Assembly: GCA_027946365.1 (NCBI GenBank)
Contig: JAPEUQ010000002.1
Span: 3,100,001 to 3,164,000, forward strand
DNA: 64,000 bases
Source of the DNA: Kalmusia sp. IMI 367209
Taxonomy: Eukaryota; Ascomycota; Dothideomycetes; Pleosporales; Didymosphaeriaceae
Direction: 5' to 3'
This document shows positions 11,222 through 22,739 of this stretch, in pieces. The notes beneath the pieces are model-generated. The model worked only from the letters and a program-made list of their open reading frames with translations. It ran no database searches and was not told where the DNA came from. Position numbers and translations under genes: made by a program. Each line of letters begins with the position of its first letter. Within the stretch, counting starts at the first letter, position 1.

Positions 11222-12279
11222 ATGGATATGCCTGTGGCGGCAAATGTGCTTGGTACAATAGGGGCTGTAAGTACTATGATTCTAACTTCGAAAAAAACGC
11301 ACGTGATACTGATCCTCCACAGATTTGTTGGTCTGTTCAGGTTCGTTGTTTGCGCCATTGCACATGTCTACGCTGTGGCAATGAATTGACGAGAGACAGT
11401 TGATTCCGCAGATAGTGATCAACTATCGCCGACACAATGCAATTGGTCTCCAACCTACCATGATGATGTTGTGGGCTTGGGCAGGTGTCCCGCTGGGGGT
11501 GTACAATATCGTCAAAGACTTCAATATTGCACTCAGGATACAGCCGCAGATATTGACATTGCTGAGCTTGATGACTTGGATCCAGTGTTATTATTATGAG
11601 AAGGTGAAGACATCAAGGCCTTCATCCAATATTAAGGGAACAACACTGACAGCTGTTGCAGAAATGGACGATCCTGCGCTCTCTTGCCCTCGTTATACCC
11701 GTAGCTTGTGTCATGGGCGGAATCCAGGCTGCCTTGATAATCGCTCTACGTATTGCGCAAGACCGACATCTACACTGGCCATTGAATTTGATGGCTGTTC
11801 TGTCGGCAGCGTTGCTTGCGGCCGGCGTTCTTCGACATTACTTGGACATTTACTTGCACCGCACTGTTCGGGGCATCTCATTCCTCTTCGTCGGCATTGA
11901 TGCTGCTGGAGATGTGTTCTCGTTGGTATCTGTGCTTTTTCAATCAGAACTTGATATTCTCGGCCTGGTCATCTACGGGACAGAGCTTATATTGTGGATT
12001 GGTGTTTTTGCGTGCGGAGGCTATTACAATTTCCTTCCGTGGCTACAAATGATACTGAAACGAAGTAAAATGGACAGCAGCGATGCCGGCAATGGAGGGG
12101 TATCACCTGCTTGCTCGAGGACTAGTGATCGGCAAACAGGTCCAGCGCCAGAGCCCATTGCGCTGCACGACTTGCCCTCCAGCACATCAGTTTTCAGGAC
12201 CCCTTCAGGTGAACTCGACATTTTACGGCAGCGGAGTGTCGCATCGCGGGGTAGCGACGTCACCAGGACAGATCCTTAA
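11222..12279 (+). CDS. PQ-loop repeat membrane protein
   Basis: Exons 11222-11266, 11323-11340 (only 18 nt), 11400-11603 and 11662-12279 encode 294 aa. All introns are phase 0, with GT-AG ends. The first PQ loop is clear: LIPQIVINYRRHNAIGLQP. The equivalent second loop (YLHRTVRGISFLFVGIDAAG) keeps the pattern but has lost Pro-Gln. Six to seven hydrophobic helices precede a hydrophilic Ser-rich tail from about residue 225. PQ-loop proteins include cystinosin and the Ypq vacuolar amino-acid exporters; this one matches a fungal subfamily with MDxPxAANVLGTIG at its start, for which I know no tested substrate. A vacuolar or other endomembrane transporter is inferred. The micro-exon is required to keep the helix leading into LIPQ. 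Confidence 0.85.
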
Positions 12280-12637
12280 GATAGTCTGGGAAAGAGGCGG
12301 TCATATGAAGCTCCAAGATGGAAGGCACGACGCTCGCCCGCACAAACCCTCCTTGTCACCGACTCCGCCGCAAGTGACACCGCAACTCGACAACCATCAT
12401 CACCTCTAGGGATGCGCTTGCAATACAATTGCTTTCCGTCACCCTGCAACTGTTTGTTGTTTTCAACTTCACTGGGCTTAGTCTTTTGCGACTTTCATTG
12501 CCCTCAACAAGCGTACGTCAACGTAAATATACCCCGTTGAACAGCGGCGGCCTCCAACCTGAACAACAAAACACTTACCCACTTACTCATAAGATCAAAT
12601 TTGACTGGTAGCTGAACAATTGCGGCTGGTAACATCC
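12280..12637. other. Intergenic/leader region
   Basis: No supported gene. A possible 5' UTR intron of the next gene may run from the gtacgt near 12515 to the tag at about 12608-12610, but this has no coding consequence and cannot be tested by frame. Confidence 0.3.
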
Positions 12638-13603
12638 ATGAGCATGATGTCGACGAAAGTCATGTCTCTTGGCTCCACGTCTGGCGCACCGACTCCACCA
12701 AACCCCACGCCATGCACGGAGGCTCTTACTAGCAATGACAAAGTCGCGCACCCGGATTTTGATGCCGTTGGCCGAATTCTTGGTCCTATTCAAGAGGATT
12801 TGAATGAGAAAGCCGATGTTGCCATGCTACCTAGCCCGCCCATTAACACACCAGAAGCTTTCTCTCCTGCCCCGTCGGTTTACAGGCCCGCGCGTAGCCG
12901 TGGATTCAGTCTCCTTGGAGACCGCTTGAATCAGCTCAAGCTTCAAGAGCGCAGCTCACCCTACAAGGATTCGGATACTGCCTCTAGCAACCGCTCTGTC
13001 GAGACATCGATCGAAGAGGATGAAGGCGAGCACATGGAGGACGATACAAGCTCTACTGGTAAACGAAGCACGCCCAAGAATTCTCGTTTCAGATACGCTG
13101 TCTCACTTGCCGCGCCTCCCCCAAGCTCTATATCGATTGCGCTCGGCTCGCCATCCCTCAATCCGCGTATCGAGGAATACGTCCACTTCTCCAGCAAGGA
13201 CTTGCCTGTGACCGGCCCCACCAAGTACGCCTCCTCTTCGACCCAGGCTATTCCAGCACACGAAGGCAGCCACACCCGCGGTGTTTCTCGAGAGAGCGTA
13301 AAGAGCGACGGAGAGGTCAGCGGAGTTACGGAGAAGAGCACCTGGGCTGAAGAGGTGGAGGATGCCGCCGAGCGGTCCTTCTTGCAGCTCGAGCAGCTGG
13401 CTGTCGACGAATACATCATCAATCCCAACCGTAGCATGGAGGATCACTACCTCGATCGCCTTCAGCGACTTCTGACAGCAACCAATCAGCGCGTTAAGGT
13501 CAAGGTCATCAAGGACATTTCTAGTGAGGGTCCCTTCGAGGCACCTACTGAAGTGCCCGAGGTGACTACTGGAGAATGTATCAAAGGAATCGTTCAGGAG
13601 TAG
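12638..13603 (+). CDS. Uncharacterised Ser/Pro-rich protein
   Basis: One open exon of 321 codons from the first ATG (12638; other ATGs at 12644 and 12647). The product is rich in Ser, Pro and Glu and mostly looks disordered: a proline-rich segment (LPSPPINTPEAF), a short basic/hydrophobic motif RGFSLLGDRLNQLKL, acidic runs and a more ordered C-terminal part (about residues 245-305) with WAEEVEDAAERSFLQLEQLAVDEY-like helices and DRLQRLL. I do not recognise a domain. A length of open frame this far above its surroundings and codon use like the neighbours support a real gene. The function is unknown; an additional 5' exon cannot be excluded. Confidence 0.65.
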   Translation: MSMMSTKVMSLGSTSGAPTPPNPTPCTEALTSNDKVAHPDFDAVGRILGPIQEDLNEKADVAMLPSPPINTPEAFSPAPSVYRPARSRGFSLLGDRLNQLKLQERSSPYKDSDTASSNRSVETSIEEDEGEHMEDDTSSTGKRSTPKNSRFRYAVSLAAPPPSSISIALGSPSLNPRIEEYVHFSSKDLPVTGPTKYASSSTQAIPAHEGSHTRGVSRESVKSDGEVSGVTEKSTWAEEVEDAAERSFLQLEQLAVDEYIINPNRSMEDHYLDRLQRLLTATNQRVKVKVIKDISSEGPFEAPTEVPEVTTGECIKGIVQE

Positions 13604-13929
13604 GACCTACGGTGTGATGTCTGTACAGGCGATTCTCCGAATCTGTGCACGGTAGGTTACCACGATATGCAAAATGCTCAACCACATTGTTCAAAAGCGG
13701 ATCATGGAGTACTTTATAGGAACGGTGTGAAAGGGCTGCAGTTTACGGTTTCTGGCGACATTGCGTGGAAAACTTCATGGGCTCGGCTTAACTTCCAATG
13801 TGGTGTAACGCCTCTCACTTCGATGGGCGGTTAGTGAGCATGATAGCGAACGATTGCAAAAGATCATGATGCACTCGATCCATCATCCCAAAGTGAAACG
13901 TTTATCTCTTCAACAACACTACCATCTTT
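13604..13929. other. Short convergent 3' region
   Basis: Contains the 3' flanks of two convergent genes; nothing else seen. Confidence 0.4.
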
Positions 13930-14416
13930 TTACAAAGCTTGCCTCGCCCCCGCAGCTTGGAGAGCCCCAGCAACAAACAGAGTCAATGCCGTCGGTCTGT
14001 CGTTTACACGCCAGTACTAAGCATATGTTAGCATATTCACAAGGTTCACGCAAGGGACTTTACGCACACTCGCGCCCGCTCCAAGTAGCAAAGAGACCAA
14101 CAGTCCGGCGATACTCTTGTCTGCCATGTCAAGCAGACCTGTTTGGCTCCACTTGTAATTCAGGATGGCCGAGATGAGGAAGAATACACTGCCCTCATAC
14201 CAGCCTATCTTGGAGGCACCGCGTAGTTGGAGCGGAAGTTGATTTGTGGAAGGGTGTTTGAATTGCTCGAGACCCTTTGCCTGGGTTCGTTGTCAGTGCT
14301 GGGCTAGGCATTGATGAAAGAGACTATGGACATACCGTGTGACCTACGCTCAGCACGCCGTACGCGAGGCTGGCTCCGAAGAGGAGAGGGTGCGCTGCAA
14401 AGGTGCCTGTTGTCAT
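13930..14416 (-). CDS. Small four-helix membrane protein, uncharacterised
   Basis: Three exons, 14416-14336, 14280-14068 and 14016-13930, assemble into 126 aa, invisible as a single open frame. The introns (55 and 51 nt) have GTATGT...CCAG and GTGCGT...TTAG ends, the second with a GCTAAC branch point, and are both phase 0. The protein begins MTTGTFAAHPLLFGASLAYG and holds about four hydrophobic segments: residues 9-26, around 52-66 (GSVFFLISAILNYKW), 78-98 (SIAGLLVSLLLGAGASYW) and 106-122 (TALTLFVAGALQAAGA). Short polar loops include KGLEQFKHPSTNQLPLQLRG. I do not recognise a named family, though it has the look of conserved small integral membrane proteins of ascomycetes. Membrane location is inferred from hydrophobicity only. 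Confidence 0.75.
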
Positions 14417-15915
14417 TTCTGAGTAACTGTGCAGTCGTGTTTGATGGATGGAGATGAATGTTGAGAAGGAATGGTTAGCCGTGAATGATGACGCTAGTGC
14501 GGAGGTCTGGATTGTGATGTGGATCGTTCACATAGAGCGTCAAGAGCAAAGAGAAATTGTCTAGGTATGAAAATGACAATACGGTATGCGCTATCTAGGG
14601 AATGCTACAAGACAGATATAGAACATCTACTGTCTATATCTGGTGCTCAGCAACGATGAGCAATCCCATAAAGTTACAGTATGTTGCACAATCGCCTGTA
14701 CCAATCGCCTGCAGCTGAGCATCGATTGCAGTAATTGTTTGCAATATCAACTCTGATGGTTGTCGGCAAGAACGACACCCTGCATCATGTAAAGGCGTGG
14801 AGCGATGTGGCCAGCCTTAAGTGCATGGTTCCTATCGCATTGATAAGACTATCGATAGCTTTCCGCACCTCGGTCTCCACTACCTAGTCTCCCTCCACAC
14901 GGTGAGATCATACTCCGAGATACCTCCACGCAGCGAGACTCACTCGGTTGGCGGCAAGATTTATCGACACAAATTCAGCAAGTCAGGTCCGCTGACTCAC
15001 ATCCAACTTTGGAACAGTTCCTGCGGCGCTCGTGCATCAGCACGTTCGCTTTGGGTTAGTGGGCTCGACGTAACCGCCAAGCACCGTGCCAAAGCTCCTC
15101 CGCCAGCTGCAGCTGCAAGCTTTCCGAGACGTGCATAATAACCCGATCCGCCTGTGTTGGAGGCGACTTTCTGTGCCCTTTGACATCCTCCTGCCTGGCA
15201 TCCGCTCGGCGACTTTGCACAACACCGCTACACATTCGAGGTTCCACATCGTTGGCGCCGCGGGGTCGGTGACCGTCAGCCTGACAAAGTGAGTTGTTCC
15301 CGCCAGATGCCGGCGACTTGGGACCTGCCTATGGCACCCAAGTCGTACCATGCGTCTGCTCCGCTGCTTCCGCGACTTCCCAGATTGAGCATGCTGTCTG
15401 TGGCGTTCCCCGTTAGCTCGCTGGATTGGCCACACTCCGCTGGGGTCTGTCTTGACGTGGACCTTCCGCGTGCATCCTCGAGCTATCCGGGAGGAGCTTC
15501 ATGCCATTTTGTCAGCTTTCGGCACAATCGGCTCCAACCCGGCGCCCTGTCTTCCACACAACTCGTCCTTTTCCGACTGTAGTCTTCAATTGGTCTAGAA
15601 GCTAATCAGTCAGTGCCCATCGTACCTTACTTGCAGCATGCCGGTGGCCAGGTGCCTCTCCGGGCGTTCCTCCCCGCTCCGTCCGAGCCCTCGTCCATAT
15701 CTTCCGCTATCCTTCCCACATGGACACCGCTAGTTGTGTCTTCGTCGACCCCTCCAGACGAAAACACGAACGTCGCGCCGGACGCCTTCAACGAACACTC
15801 GCCCCCGGTGGTCGATATTTCTATAGAACATCCTTCGTATGAACAACCGGTCGGACCGGCTCCGTCGCCCTCTGTCGCTTCTGTTGGTGGGCCTTCCAAC
15901 GATTCGGATACGCAG
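14417..15915. other. Region upstream of the Vps62-like gene, with a possible 5' exon
   Basis: An open frame at 15086-15292 (MPKLLRQLQLQAF...) runs directly into a consensus donor (AAA/GTGAGT at 15288/15289), suggesting an exon or spliced leader. None of the nearby acceptors joins it in frame to the Vps62-like frame, which is open from 15583 but has no ATG before 15916. The upstream half (14417-15070) shows nothing supportable. Confidence 0.3.
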
Positions 15916-17601
15916 ATGAAGGGCCGGAAGCCAGCAATTGCTGCTGCTGGAACCTTCTTTGGCTTGTTCACGTACTCGCAGATATATCAGCATGCTATCT
16001 TTCCGCGAATCACTCCGCCGTCGGAACAGTTGGAGGAGAGGAGCTGGGTCAATTCGTCCCGTTCATGGCTGGACAGAAGAGTCTGCAGCTGGTTCGGGCT
16101 TTGCGGACTCGCGCACTTGAATCAGGCACATTGGACAACGCAGGGTGGCGCAAAACTATCGGAACCGACGAAGACGGTCAATAGAGAGCAAGATCAGATA
16201 GACCTCGATGATTTTTGGAAAAGTGCTAGAACACTCCCTAAAGACTGGTCTGAGAAAGAACTTCGGGACCGTGAGGTGCCGCAGTACGTTCTAGACCATG
16301 CACCGCTCATCCACCTGTATTCCGGTGAAGAGTATTGGCCTTGCGATATGGCAGACCACCTGTTCCATACCACGCCGCATCTGAATTACACCCCACTGCA
16401 AGCCACCGACGACCATCCTACTCTCGAAGACCTTCACCAACTTAACAAGTGGGGTCGCTTTGTCTATCTCCAGAGCGACGATAACGTTGAGGATTACCCT
16501 GAATGGCTAGGAGGCAAGAGTAACATTCCCGACGTCCCAGAGGATTCAGATCCAGATGATGACCCAGATGAGCACGGCCACTACGAAGAAGATAAGGATG
16601 GTGAGAACTCTAGCTGGTGGAATGTGGGTATCGGCGACACCAAAGAAAAGGGTGGCATTCGCTCCAGCGGAGTGGTCAATTCCCGTATTCCCACACCAAC
16701 TGCTGTACCGTCAAATACACCTGAAGGTGAAGAGCTTGTGGACGAAGACGAGAACTGGCAATCGGAACTTCGGCGAACGCTCAAGAAGAGGGGAAAGAGA
16801 GTAGTGGGAGGCAGAAGCGACGCGCCTGCAGTGCTCGTTGTGGTGCCGAAAGAGAACGGTGTCGTTGACGCATTCTGGTTTTTCTTCTACAGCTACAATC
16901 TTGGCAACTCTGTCTTCAACGTGCGCTTCGGTAATCATGTGGGTGACTGGGAGCATACCACCGTGCGATTTCAGGATGGTGTTCCCAAAGCGGTGTTCTT
17001 TAGTGAGCATAGTTTTGGGGAGGCATACACCTGGGACGCCGTAGAGAAGTCTGGCAAGAGAGTAAGTCGCTGAACTGTTTTCAACGTGGTATTTCCTGAC
17101 TTTTTCTTTCAGCCTGTCGGATTCTCTGCCACTGGTACGCACGCCATGTACGCTACGTCTGGCGTTCACCCGTACATCTTACCAGGAGGCATTCTTCACG
17201 ACGTCACCGATCGCGGGCCGCTTTGGGATCCAACACTCAACTTGTACTCCTTCACGTACGACTACAAGCGAGATGACCTGAAAAGTTCCAATCTTACGCC
17301 TCAAGCACCCATAGGGTGGTTCTACTTTATGGGTCATTGGGGCGATAAGTTTTACCCACTGAGCGATCCACGACAATATAGGTTCTTGGGGCAGTACCAT
17401 TACGTTAACGGCCCCCTTGGTCCTCGCTTCAAGAACCTCGGGAGAAAGGAAATTTGTCAAGGTAACGGCGAATGTGTCTTGAAGAAGTGGATTGGCGATA
17501 AGAAATCGCGACCGCACGTTAAGCGATATCCCATGGTGGGACATGGAGAAGAGATGAGCGAGGAGGACATGCGCCGCTTTGGCATCAAGGACGTCGCATG
17601 A
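15916..17601 (+). CDS. Vps62-like protein
   Basis: Exons to 17061 and 17113-17601, with a 51-nt phase-0 intron (GTAAGT...TTTCAG). From the first in-frame ATG (15916) the product is 544 aa; the frame is open back to 15583, so 5' sequence is probably missing. A hydrophobic stretch (AIAAAGTFFGLFTYSQIY) lies near the start. The conserved part begins at VPQYVLDHAPLIHLYSGEEY and contains TTPHLNYTPL, an acidic insert (DSDPDDDPDEHG), VDAFWFFFYSYNLGN, GNHVGDWEHTTVRF, GTHAMYATSG and GPLGPRFKNLG. These are hallmarks of the fungal Vps62/DUF946 family, whose yeast member affects cytoplasm-to-vacuole or vacuolar protein sorting; the biochemical role is not known to me. Confidence 0.8.
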
Positions 17602-18905
17602 AAGCTACGATACGATACGACAACGACCACGACGTTCTTTTTGGCGCATCTATTTTCGGAGTCACTCATTCTACGGAAACGGCGCTTGGGTCCGGAGTAT
17701 TCTTTTTTGGAGGCGTTTCTTGGCTTCACTTTGGATATCAATTTGGATTTGGATTTGAAGGACGATACCACTCGCAAAACTGTACCTTTGTACCATACTT
17801 CCCTGTTCACAGCTATCGCACGGGAACAAGCGGTGTGCTTTACGAGATACCTAGACGCATACTATTTTTTTTTCTCACGGGCAGATTTTGCGCATGGCTG
17901 AGCTTCGGTGTTGCACAACATATGATGATGACCCCAGCTGTAGAGCCAGGGCTGATATAAGGCTGCTGCGTCGCCTTACCTCCCATCCTGCCATAATGAC
18001 CTAATGGGGAACTTACGTCGATGCCACGTATTGTAGTCTGACGAATGGTGTGAGCCCTTAGAGCGTTTTTGCGTGCCTTTGACGGCACGCGTGCTCTGAT
18101 GTTCACCGGCGGTCTCTTAGGCGCTCACTTGATGCTGATCTCCTGCCGTGGCCTGTGTGCTGCCGAAGAGTCGGCGGAGTTGCTGTGCGATTAGAAAATA
18201 AAATGCTCAGTCGCAGGAGTCATGGCGGGCCAGACTCGGGGCTCGTAGGGGGTGAATCATTCCACGCTCATCTCATCATCAATCATACAAATGGCGAAAG
18301 TACCCGAATGGTGTGCAAGAGCGCGGCCCAAGCGCGGCCACGCCCACGCCCTCTGACAAACAACGAGTTATCTGGCTTATCAAGGCGCAGGGCCCCCTTG
18401 GACCCAATGTTGAGAGGCAGCACAGCGAAGCCTAACGCGGCTGAAGACACACCATTTGGCGCCTTGTTCGATTGACACCTCGACTACATCTACGTGCGCT
18501 GCTCGCACGCCGACAGCTGTTCCACCTTTGTTTCCGCGGGTGCTAGTCTTGTGACCCAAGCGTCTGAAACGCGATCGCCCTATTGTACTTTAGCGCTGTA
18601 TGACATCTACTCTATCTTGAGCTACATACACATCATCCGCCGCAGTAGGCGAGCCAAAGCCTGCTGTTGACCGCCGACCGCGCAGACAGCACACGACGAG
18701 GCATGCGACCGCTCGCGCGATAACTGATCCCCTTTAATCCCCGACCGTGGAAGCACGCCTGTTTCCCGCACCATCGCGCGCTTCCTTAGTCCTGTTCCCC
18801 GCTCTAGGGTTGCTCTACGTTCAACGCGCCCAGCGTTCCTGGGTATTCAACAACCTCGCCATTGCACTCTCCGGCTCCAACGACTCCGCGTGAGGCTTAA
18901 CAGCC
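17602..18905. other. Intergenic region
   Basis: The first part is T-rich 3' flank of the Vps62-like gene with tttggatttggattt direct repeats near 17745. The second part is GC-rich presumed promoter of the next gene. Open frames up to 120 codons have no recognisable features. Confidence 0.45.
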
Positions 18906-20702
18906 ATGGCTTTCCGCCAGCAGCACCGCCCGCAGTCCTCGCGACAACTCTCCTACCACGAACCAGCTCCCCTGGCCGAAGTCGGCACCTCATCCTCACC
19001 GCAACGGAAGAGGGCCCTCGAGGAATCGGAAGAATGGGTCCTCTTTTCACCAGGAGCACCCTCCACTACCGCCCGTACCCACACCACATCGACTGAACGA
19101 ACCCCGCGCACAGCCGGTCTGTCGCGCCTTAGCGACTTTGGCTCCCTCGATACCGCCGCACGCTCGCAGGACGACGACGACGTCACCTGTCAGGGGACTG
19201 AGGAAGGCGAGGAGCTGGACAGCTTAGATGATGGCTTGCATGCATTCCATGAACCATCTGAATACGCCGGGCCATCAAGTAGGTTGCAACAAAGTGGTGA
19301 CACTGTTCTGCCTACACACGATGGGCTGGGCACCTTCCGGCCTGATGCCGATGTGCAAGAGCACATGTGGCAGTTCGAGAGGCAGGCACCGCGGAGACGC
19401 CAGGCTCGACGGCGGTCGAGCGTCCAGCGACGACTTGATGCTCTCGAAGAGACGGAAGAGCTCAACCAGGAGCAAGATAGAAGGCAGCGGATCGAACAGT
19501 GGCGACTTGAGCAGAGCAAAGCCCTCTTAGAAGAGATCGAGAGGGAGACGAGACGCAGGCGAAGAATGAGCATGGTCAGCGCTGCTCGAAGCCGAACAGA
19601 CAGCGCACACCAGGCAACCAAGAGCACTACATCACATGTTGTAAGGTCAGTATCTGATGGTCAAAGCGATACATCCGACGAGGGCACCGAAAACTTGTCC
19701 TTCTGGCAGAGATTAACACGACGAGTCATACGCGATCTCATGGGCATCGACGAGGATACGCTATCCGTCATATTTGGCGAATCTCTACCTGACGAAGTTA
19801 CGACGACGTCGTTTCAAGCAGCCGAAACGAGGCCTTCGATCGATGCCACTTTGCAAGCCATGGATGTCGAGGGCGCAACTGATGAAGGTTGGCAGCATCG
19901 GCTTCTCGAAAGAGTAGCGCGCGAGCTAGGTATACTAGTCCATCAACTTTCCGAGCACCCTGGCGCTTTCTCTACATATCGCGATATCCAGGACATGCCA
20001 GATTACGCAGGACTGCCTGCTAGGCGTCCTTCCACCACCCTCACAACCGAGATAGCATCATCGCACCCTACCAGCTCTAGGCTCTCCACCACCTCGCCGG
20101 CTTCTGCGCAGTTCGTGCCAACATTCCCCGGTCAGCCCTCTAATGCATACAGCGAAGCTTCTCTCTGGGGTATCGAAGAAGAACCCGAATCAGTCGACCC
20201 TTTGGATTCCTTTCGTGCCCCTCGCCCAGCTCCCGTACCTGTAAACCACGCTGAGGAAATAGCACGCGAGCAAGAGTATTGGGAACGCGAACTCGACGTC
20301 AAGATGGTCTTCAACTTCCTCTTGAAGCGGTTTTCCTCACGACGGTCCAGCATTTCTTCGCTACCCCGAAGAGATTCGGATGCGCCAATAGCAAGCGGAG
20401 GGGCAGAAGAGGGGCAGGCGAGCGCGAGAAGAGCGGCGATAATTCGACAAAACCACCCTTTAGTTAGTAGGGCGAGAGATGCGCTTCCAACAAGCTCTTC
20501 ACGAGCAAAGAAGAGGGAGGGTGCAACGTTCAAGACGTTCTATCATCAGCCACCATCTTTGCGCAACCAGGTACTCAAGAGCAGTTCCTCTTGTACGAGC
20601 CAGAGCACGAAGAAGAGTAAGCAGTCCGGAAGAAGCGGGCGTAATTATTGGGACCTTGGCGGGAGCGTCGGATCCGGCAGCGTCATTGCCGGAGAGGCTT
20701 GA
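18906..20702 (+). CDS. Uncharacterised 598-residue protein with coiled coil
   Basis: A single open exon of 598 codons starts at GCCATGG (18906). The N-terminal third is Ser/Thr/Glu-rich with acidic runs (DDDDVT, EEGEELDSLDD). A strongly charged helix follows, about residues 165-225, rich in Arg, Glu and Gln (RRLDALEETEELNQEQDR and LLEEIERETRRRRRM), probably a coiled coil. The best-ordered segments are FWQRLTRRVIRDLMGIDED...IFGESLPDE (about 260-295), a helical HRLLERVARELGILVHQLSE and YWERELDVKMVFNFLLKRFSSR. The C-terminus is basic and Ser-rich. I associate the FWQRLTRRVIRDLMGID block with uncharacterised Pezizomycotina proteins, but no function is known to me. Nuclear or cytoplasmic location cannot be decided. 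Confidence 0.75.
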   Translation: MAFRQQHRPQSSRQLSYHEPAPLAEVGTSSSPQRKRALEESEEWVLFSPGAPSTTARTHTTSTERTPRTAGLSRLSDFGSLDTAARSQDDDDVTCQGTEEGEELDSLDDGLHAFHEPSEYAGPSSRLQQSGDTVLPTHDGLGTFRPDADVQEHMWQFERQAPRRRQARRRSSVQRRLDALEETEELNQEQDRRQRIEQWRLEQSKALLEEIERETRRRRRMSMVSAARSRTDSAHQATKSTTSHVVRSVSDGQSDTSDEGTENLSFWQRLTRRVIRDLMGIDEDTLSVIFGESLPDEVTTTSFQAAETRPSIDATLQAMDVEGATDEGWQHRLLERVARELGILVHQLSEHPGAFSTYRDIQDMPDYAGLPARRPSTTLTTEIASSHPTSSRLSTTSPASAQFVPTFPGQPSNAYSEASLWGIEEEPESVDPLDSFRAPRPAPVPVNHAEEIAREQEYWERELDVKMVFNFLLKRFSSRRSSISSLPRRDSDAPIASGGAEEGQASARRAAIIRQNHPLVSRARDALPTSSSRAKKREGATFKTFYHQPPSLRNQVLKSSSSCTSQSTKKSKQSGRSGRNYWDLGGSVGSGSVIAGEA

Positions 20703-21677
20703 TTGGAAGACGGTGTTTTGATTATTAGACGATTTCACGAGGGGAAAGAGCAAGATTCAGCCGACAAGGCATTTCGATATAGATTTGGAGCACAAAGCTA
20801 TTGGGGACCATGATACTAGGTTGGGCGCCGCATGCATAGTGTCAAGAGTGGAACGGGATCAAGCATAGCAAGCATTGGTGTACGAGTTGGTCTGGTGGGC
20901 GCATCACACATTTTCTCATCTCATTTAGGTCTTGGTTATTGTGTCATTGGCTTTTGGGCGTCGACCTGGATAACGCATCGAACTTTCACTTCAAATTTCC
21001 TTACGATACCAACGAAACGAGGAACGGGCATTATACAACGAAACCAAACTACCATATAGTCTCTCTCATGAATGTATTATTAGCATATCCAATGTTCTTA
21101 TGTCCTTTTGCTAATTTCGTCTAATACTTCCCTTGCTCAGTTTACCTGCATTCGTGTGCGCATGTGCTCTAACATGTACACTCAGGCGGGCATGCTTTAG
21201 CCTAATGGATGTTGCATACTAGCCTATCGGAACATAACGTCTTTGCATAAACGCCTACATTACCTCAACCTTCCATATAAGGACCGCAAGCCTCTTCCGC
21301 ATAGATTAACTCTCGTACGCTGCGAAGCGTCCCTGGGCGCGGCATGTGTTGTTGAGCGTGGAAGGAGAATGCGAAGGATCGTGGCGATTGGTGAAGAATT
21401 TCTACACCAATCACACCCAGGACGTGGGATAAACGTGCGAGTGTCGGGAAAAGCTGTCGAGGTCCATATTGGCGGTGTTCTCGGAGACTATTCGTGAGGT
21501 TTTGGACGCTGCGAAGGCGTGTAGATTGGGGTGCATATGCAGCGAAGGCTGGATATAGGCAATGCTGTTTTAGGAAAAAGGCAGATGTGGAAACCGTGGA
21601 ATTGTATAAGAGTGTGAGAGCTATATGGTTGAATCGACTTGGGATTCGCATATAGAAGGGACCGTTTTTACTAGATC
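20703..21677. other. Intergenic region, promoter of the AA9 gene
   Basis: No supported gene. A TATAAG at about 21605-21610 sits 73 bp before the AA9 start codon and may be its TATA box. Confidence 0.4.
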
Positions 21678-22739
21678 ATGAAGGCTACGACGGTTTTGTT
21701 GCTCAACGCGGCGCTTGCTAATGCACACTGTAAGAACGCTTTCCCTCCTTTTACATTCTTGGACAGGAAGTGGAAACAGAATGCTGATCGGACCTGCAAT
21801 AGGGGTAACCAGCAACTTCATCTTCGACAACAAGATAACGGGCGAATTCGAATACGTCCGAGAAATCTCTCCCTATGTCGACGCTACTTCCGATCCGGAA
21901 CTTCTCATCTCCTACCCCAATTACGACCCCGACTCTACCGATCTGATCTGTGGCCGTAATGCCTCGCTCGGATGGTCGCAGACTAAGGTGGCTACCGTGA
22001 AGGCGGGCGATAGCGTGGGTTTCTTCGTAGGAAGAGGAATCTCAACGCCGAAAGCAATGTACCATCCGAACTTCGCCAGTGCGTGGCTGAGCAAGGTCGA
22101 GGATGGGAATTTGGATGCGTACAAGGGCGATGGTAAGGACTTTGTTTTGGAAGCCCGCGGCGTGAGTGCTCACACGCAATCCCAGGGGACTGGTACAAGA
22201 TCCATCAGACGGCCGGACGCACGTCGCAGAGCCTGGATTTCAACGATCCGGCCAACAAGCCGCGCTACGATGCAATGAAGGCGCTTTGGGGAACGTACGG
22301 CGTGACGAGCGTAAGTTCTTCCTTTTTCTCCCTCTCGCGTATCCTCTTCTGCCTGGTAGACTTGAGCAGGACTAACGATGTGCAAACGCAGTGGAACTTT
22401 ACCATCCCGGCTACTACGCCCCCGGGCAAATATCTCGTTCGCTGGGAGAGCATCTTTCCCAACGTTCAAGATGCGCAGTTTTACGTCAACTGCGCGCATG
22501 TCGAGATTGTGAATGCTGGGGATGCTGTGCAGCCGGGTGAGGCGTATAAAGTGAAGATTCCCGGGCTGTATATTCGCGGACAAAAGGGTATGTTTGTTTC
22601 TGGTGGGACTAGAGGTATTGGTGTGAGATGTTCAATGTGGCTGACGTGAATAGATGTTTACTTTTCGAGTTATGATTATGGGCTCAAGGGAAGCCTGGAT
22701 GGGTTCGTCCCGCCCAAGCCTGAGGTTTGGCAGGGGTAG
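21678..22739 (+). CDS. AA9 lytic polysaccharide monooxygenase (former GH61)
   Basis: Secreted copper enzyme that oxidatively cleaves cellulose or related glucans. Exons 21678-21729, 21803-22132, 22186-22310, 22392-22587 and 22654-22739 encode 262 aa. Signal peptide residues 1-16 (MKATTVLLLNAALANA) end exactly before His17, the N-terminal copper-binding histidine brace. The second copper His is in MYHPNFASAWLSK and the axial Tyr in DAQFYVNCAHV. Other family marks: EFEYVRE, YPNYDPDSTDLICGRNAS, YKGDGDWYKIHQ, LWGTYGVTSWNFTIP, PPGKYLVRWE and DVYFSSYDYG. There is no C-terminal cellulose-binding module. The mature protein starts HWVT, where aromatic-Thr-Phe is more usual; the first intron's acceptor (CAATAG, branch TGCTGAT) fixes this. 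Confidence 0.93.
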
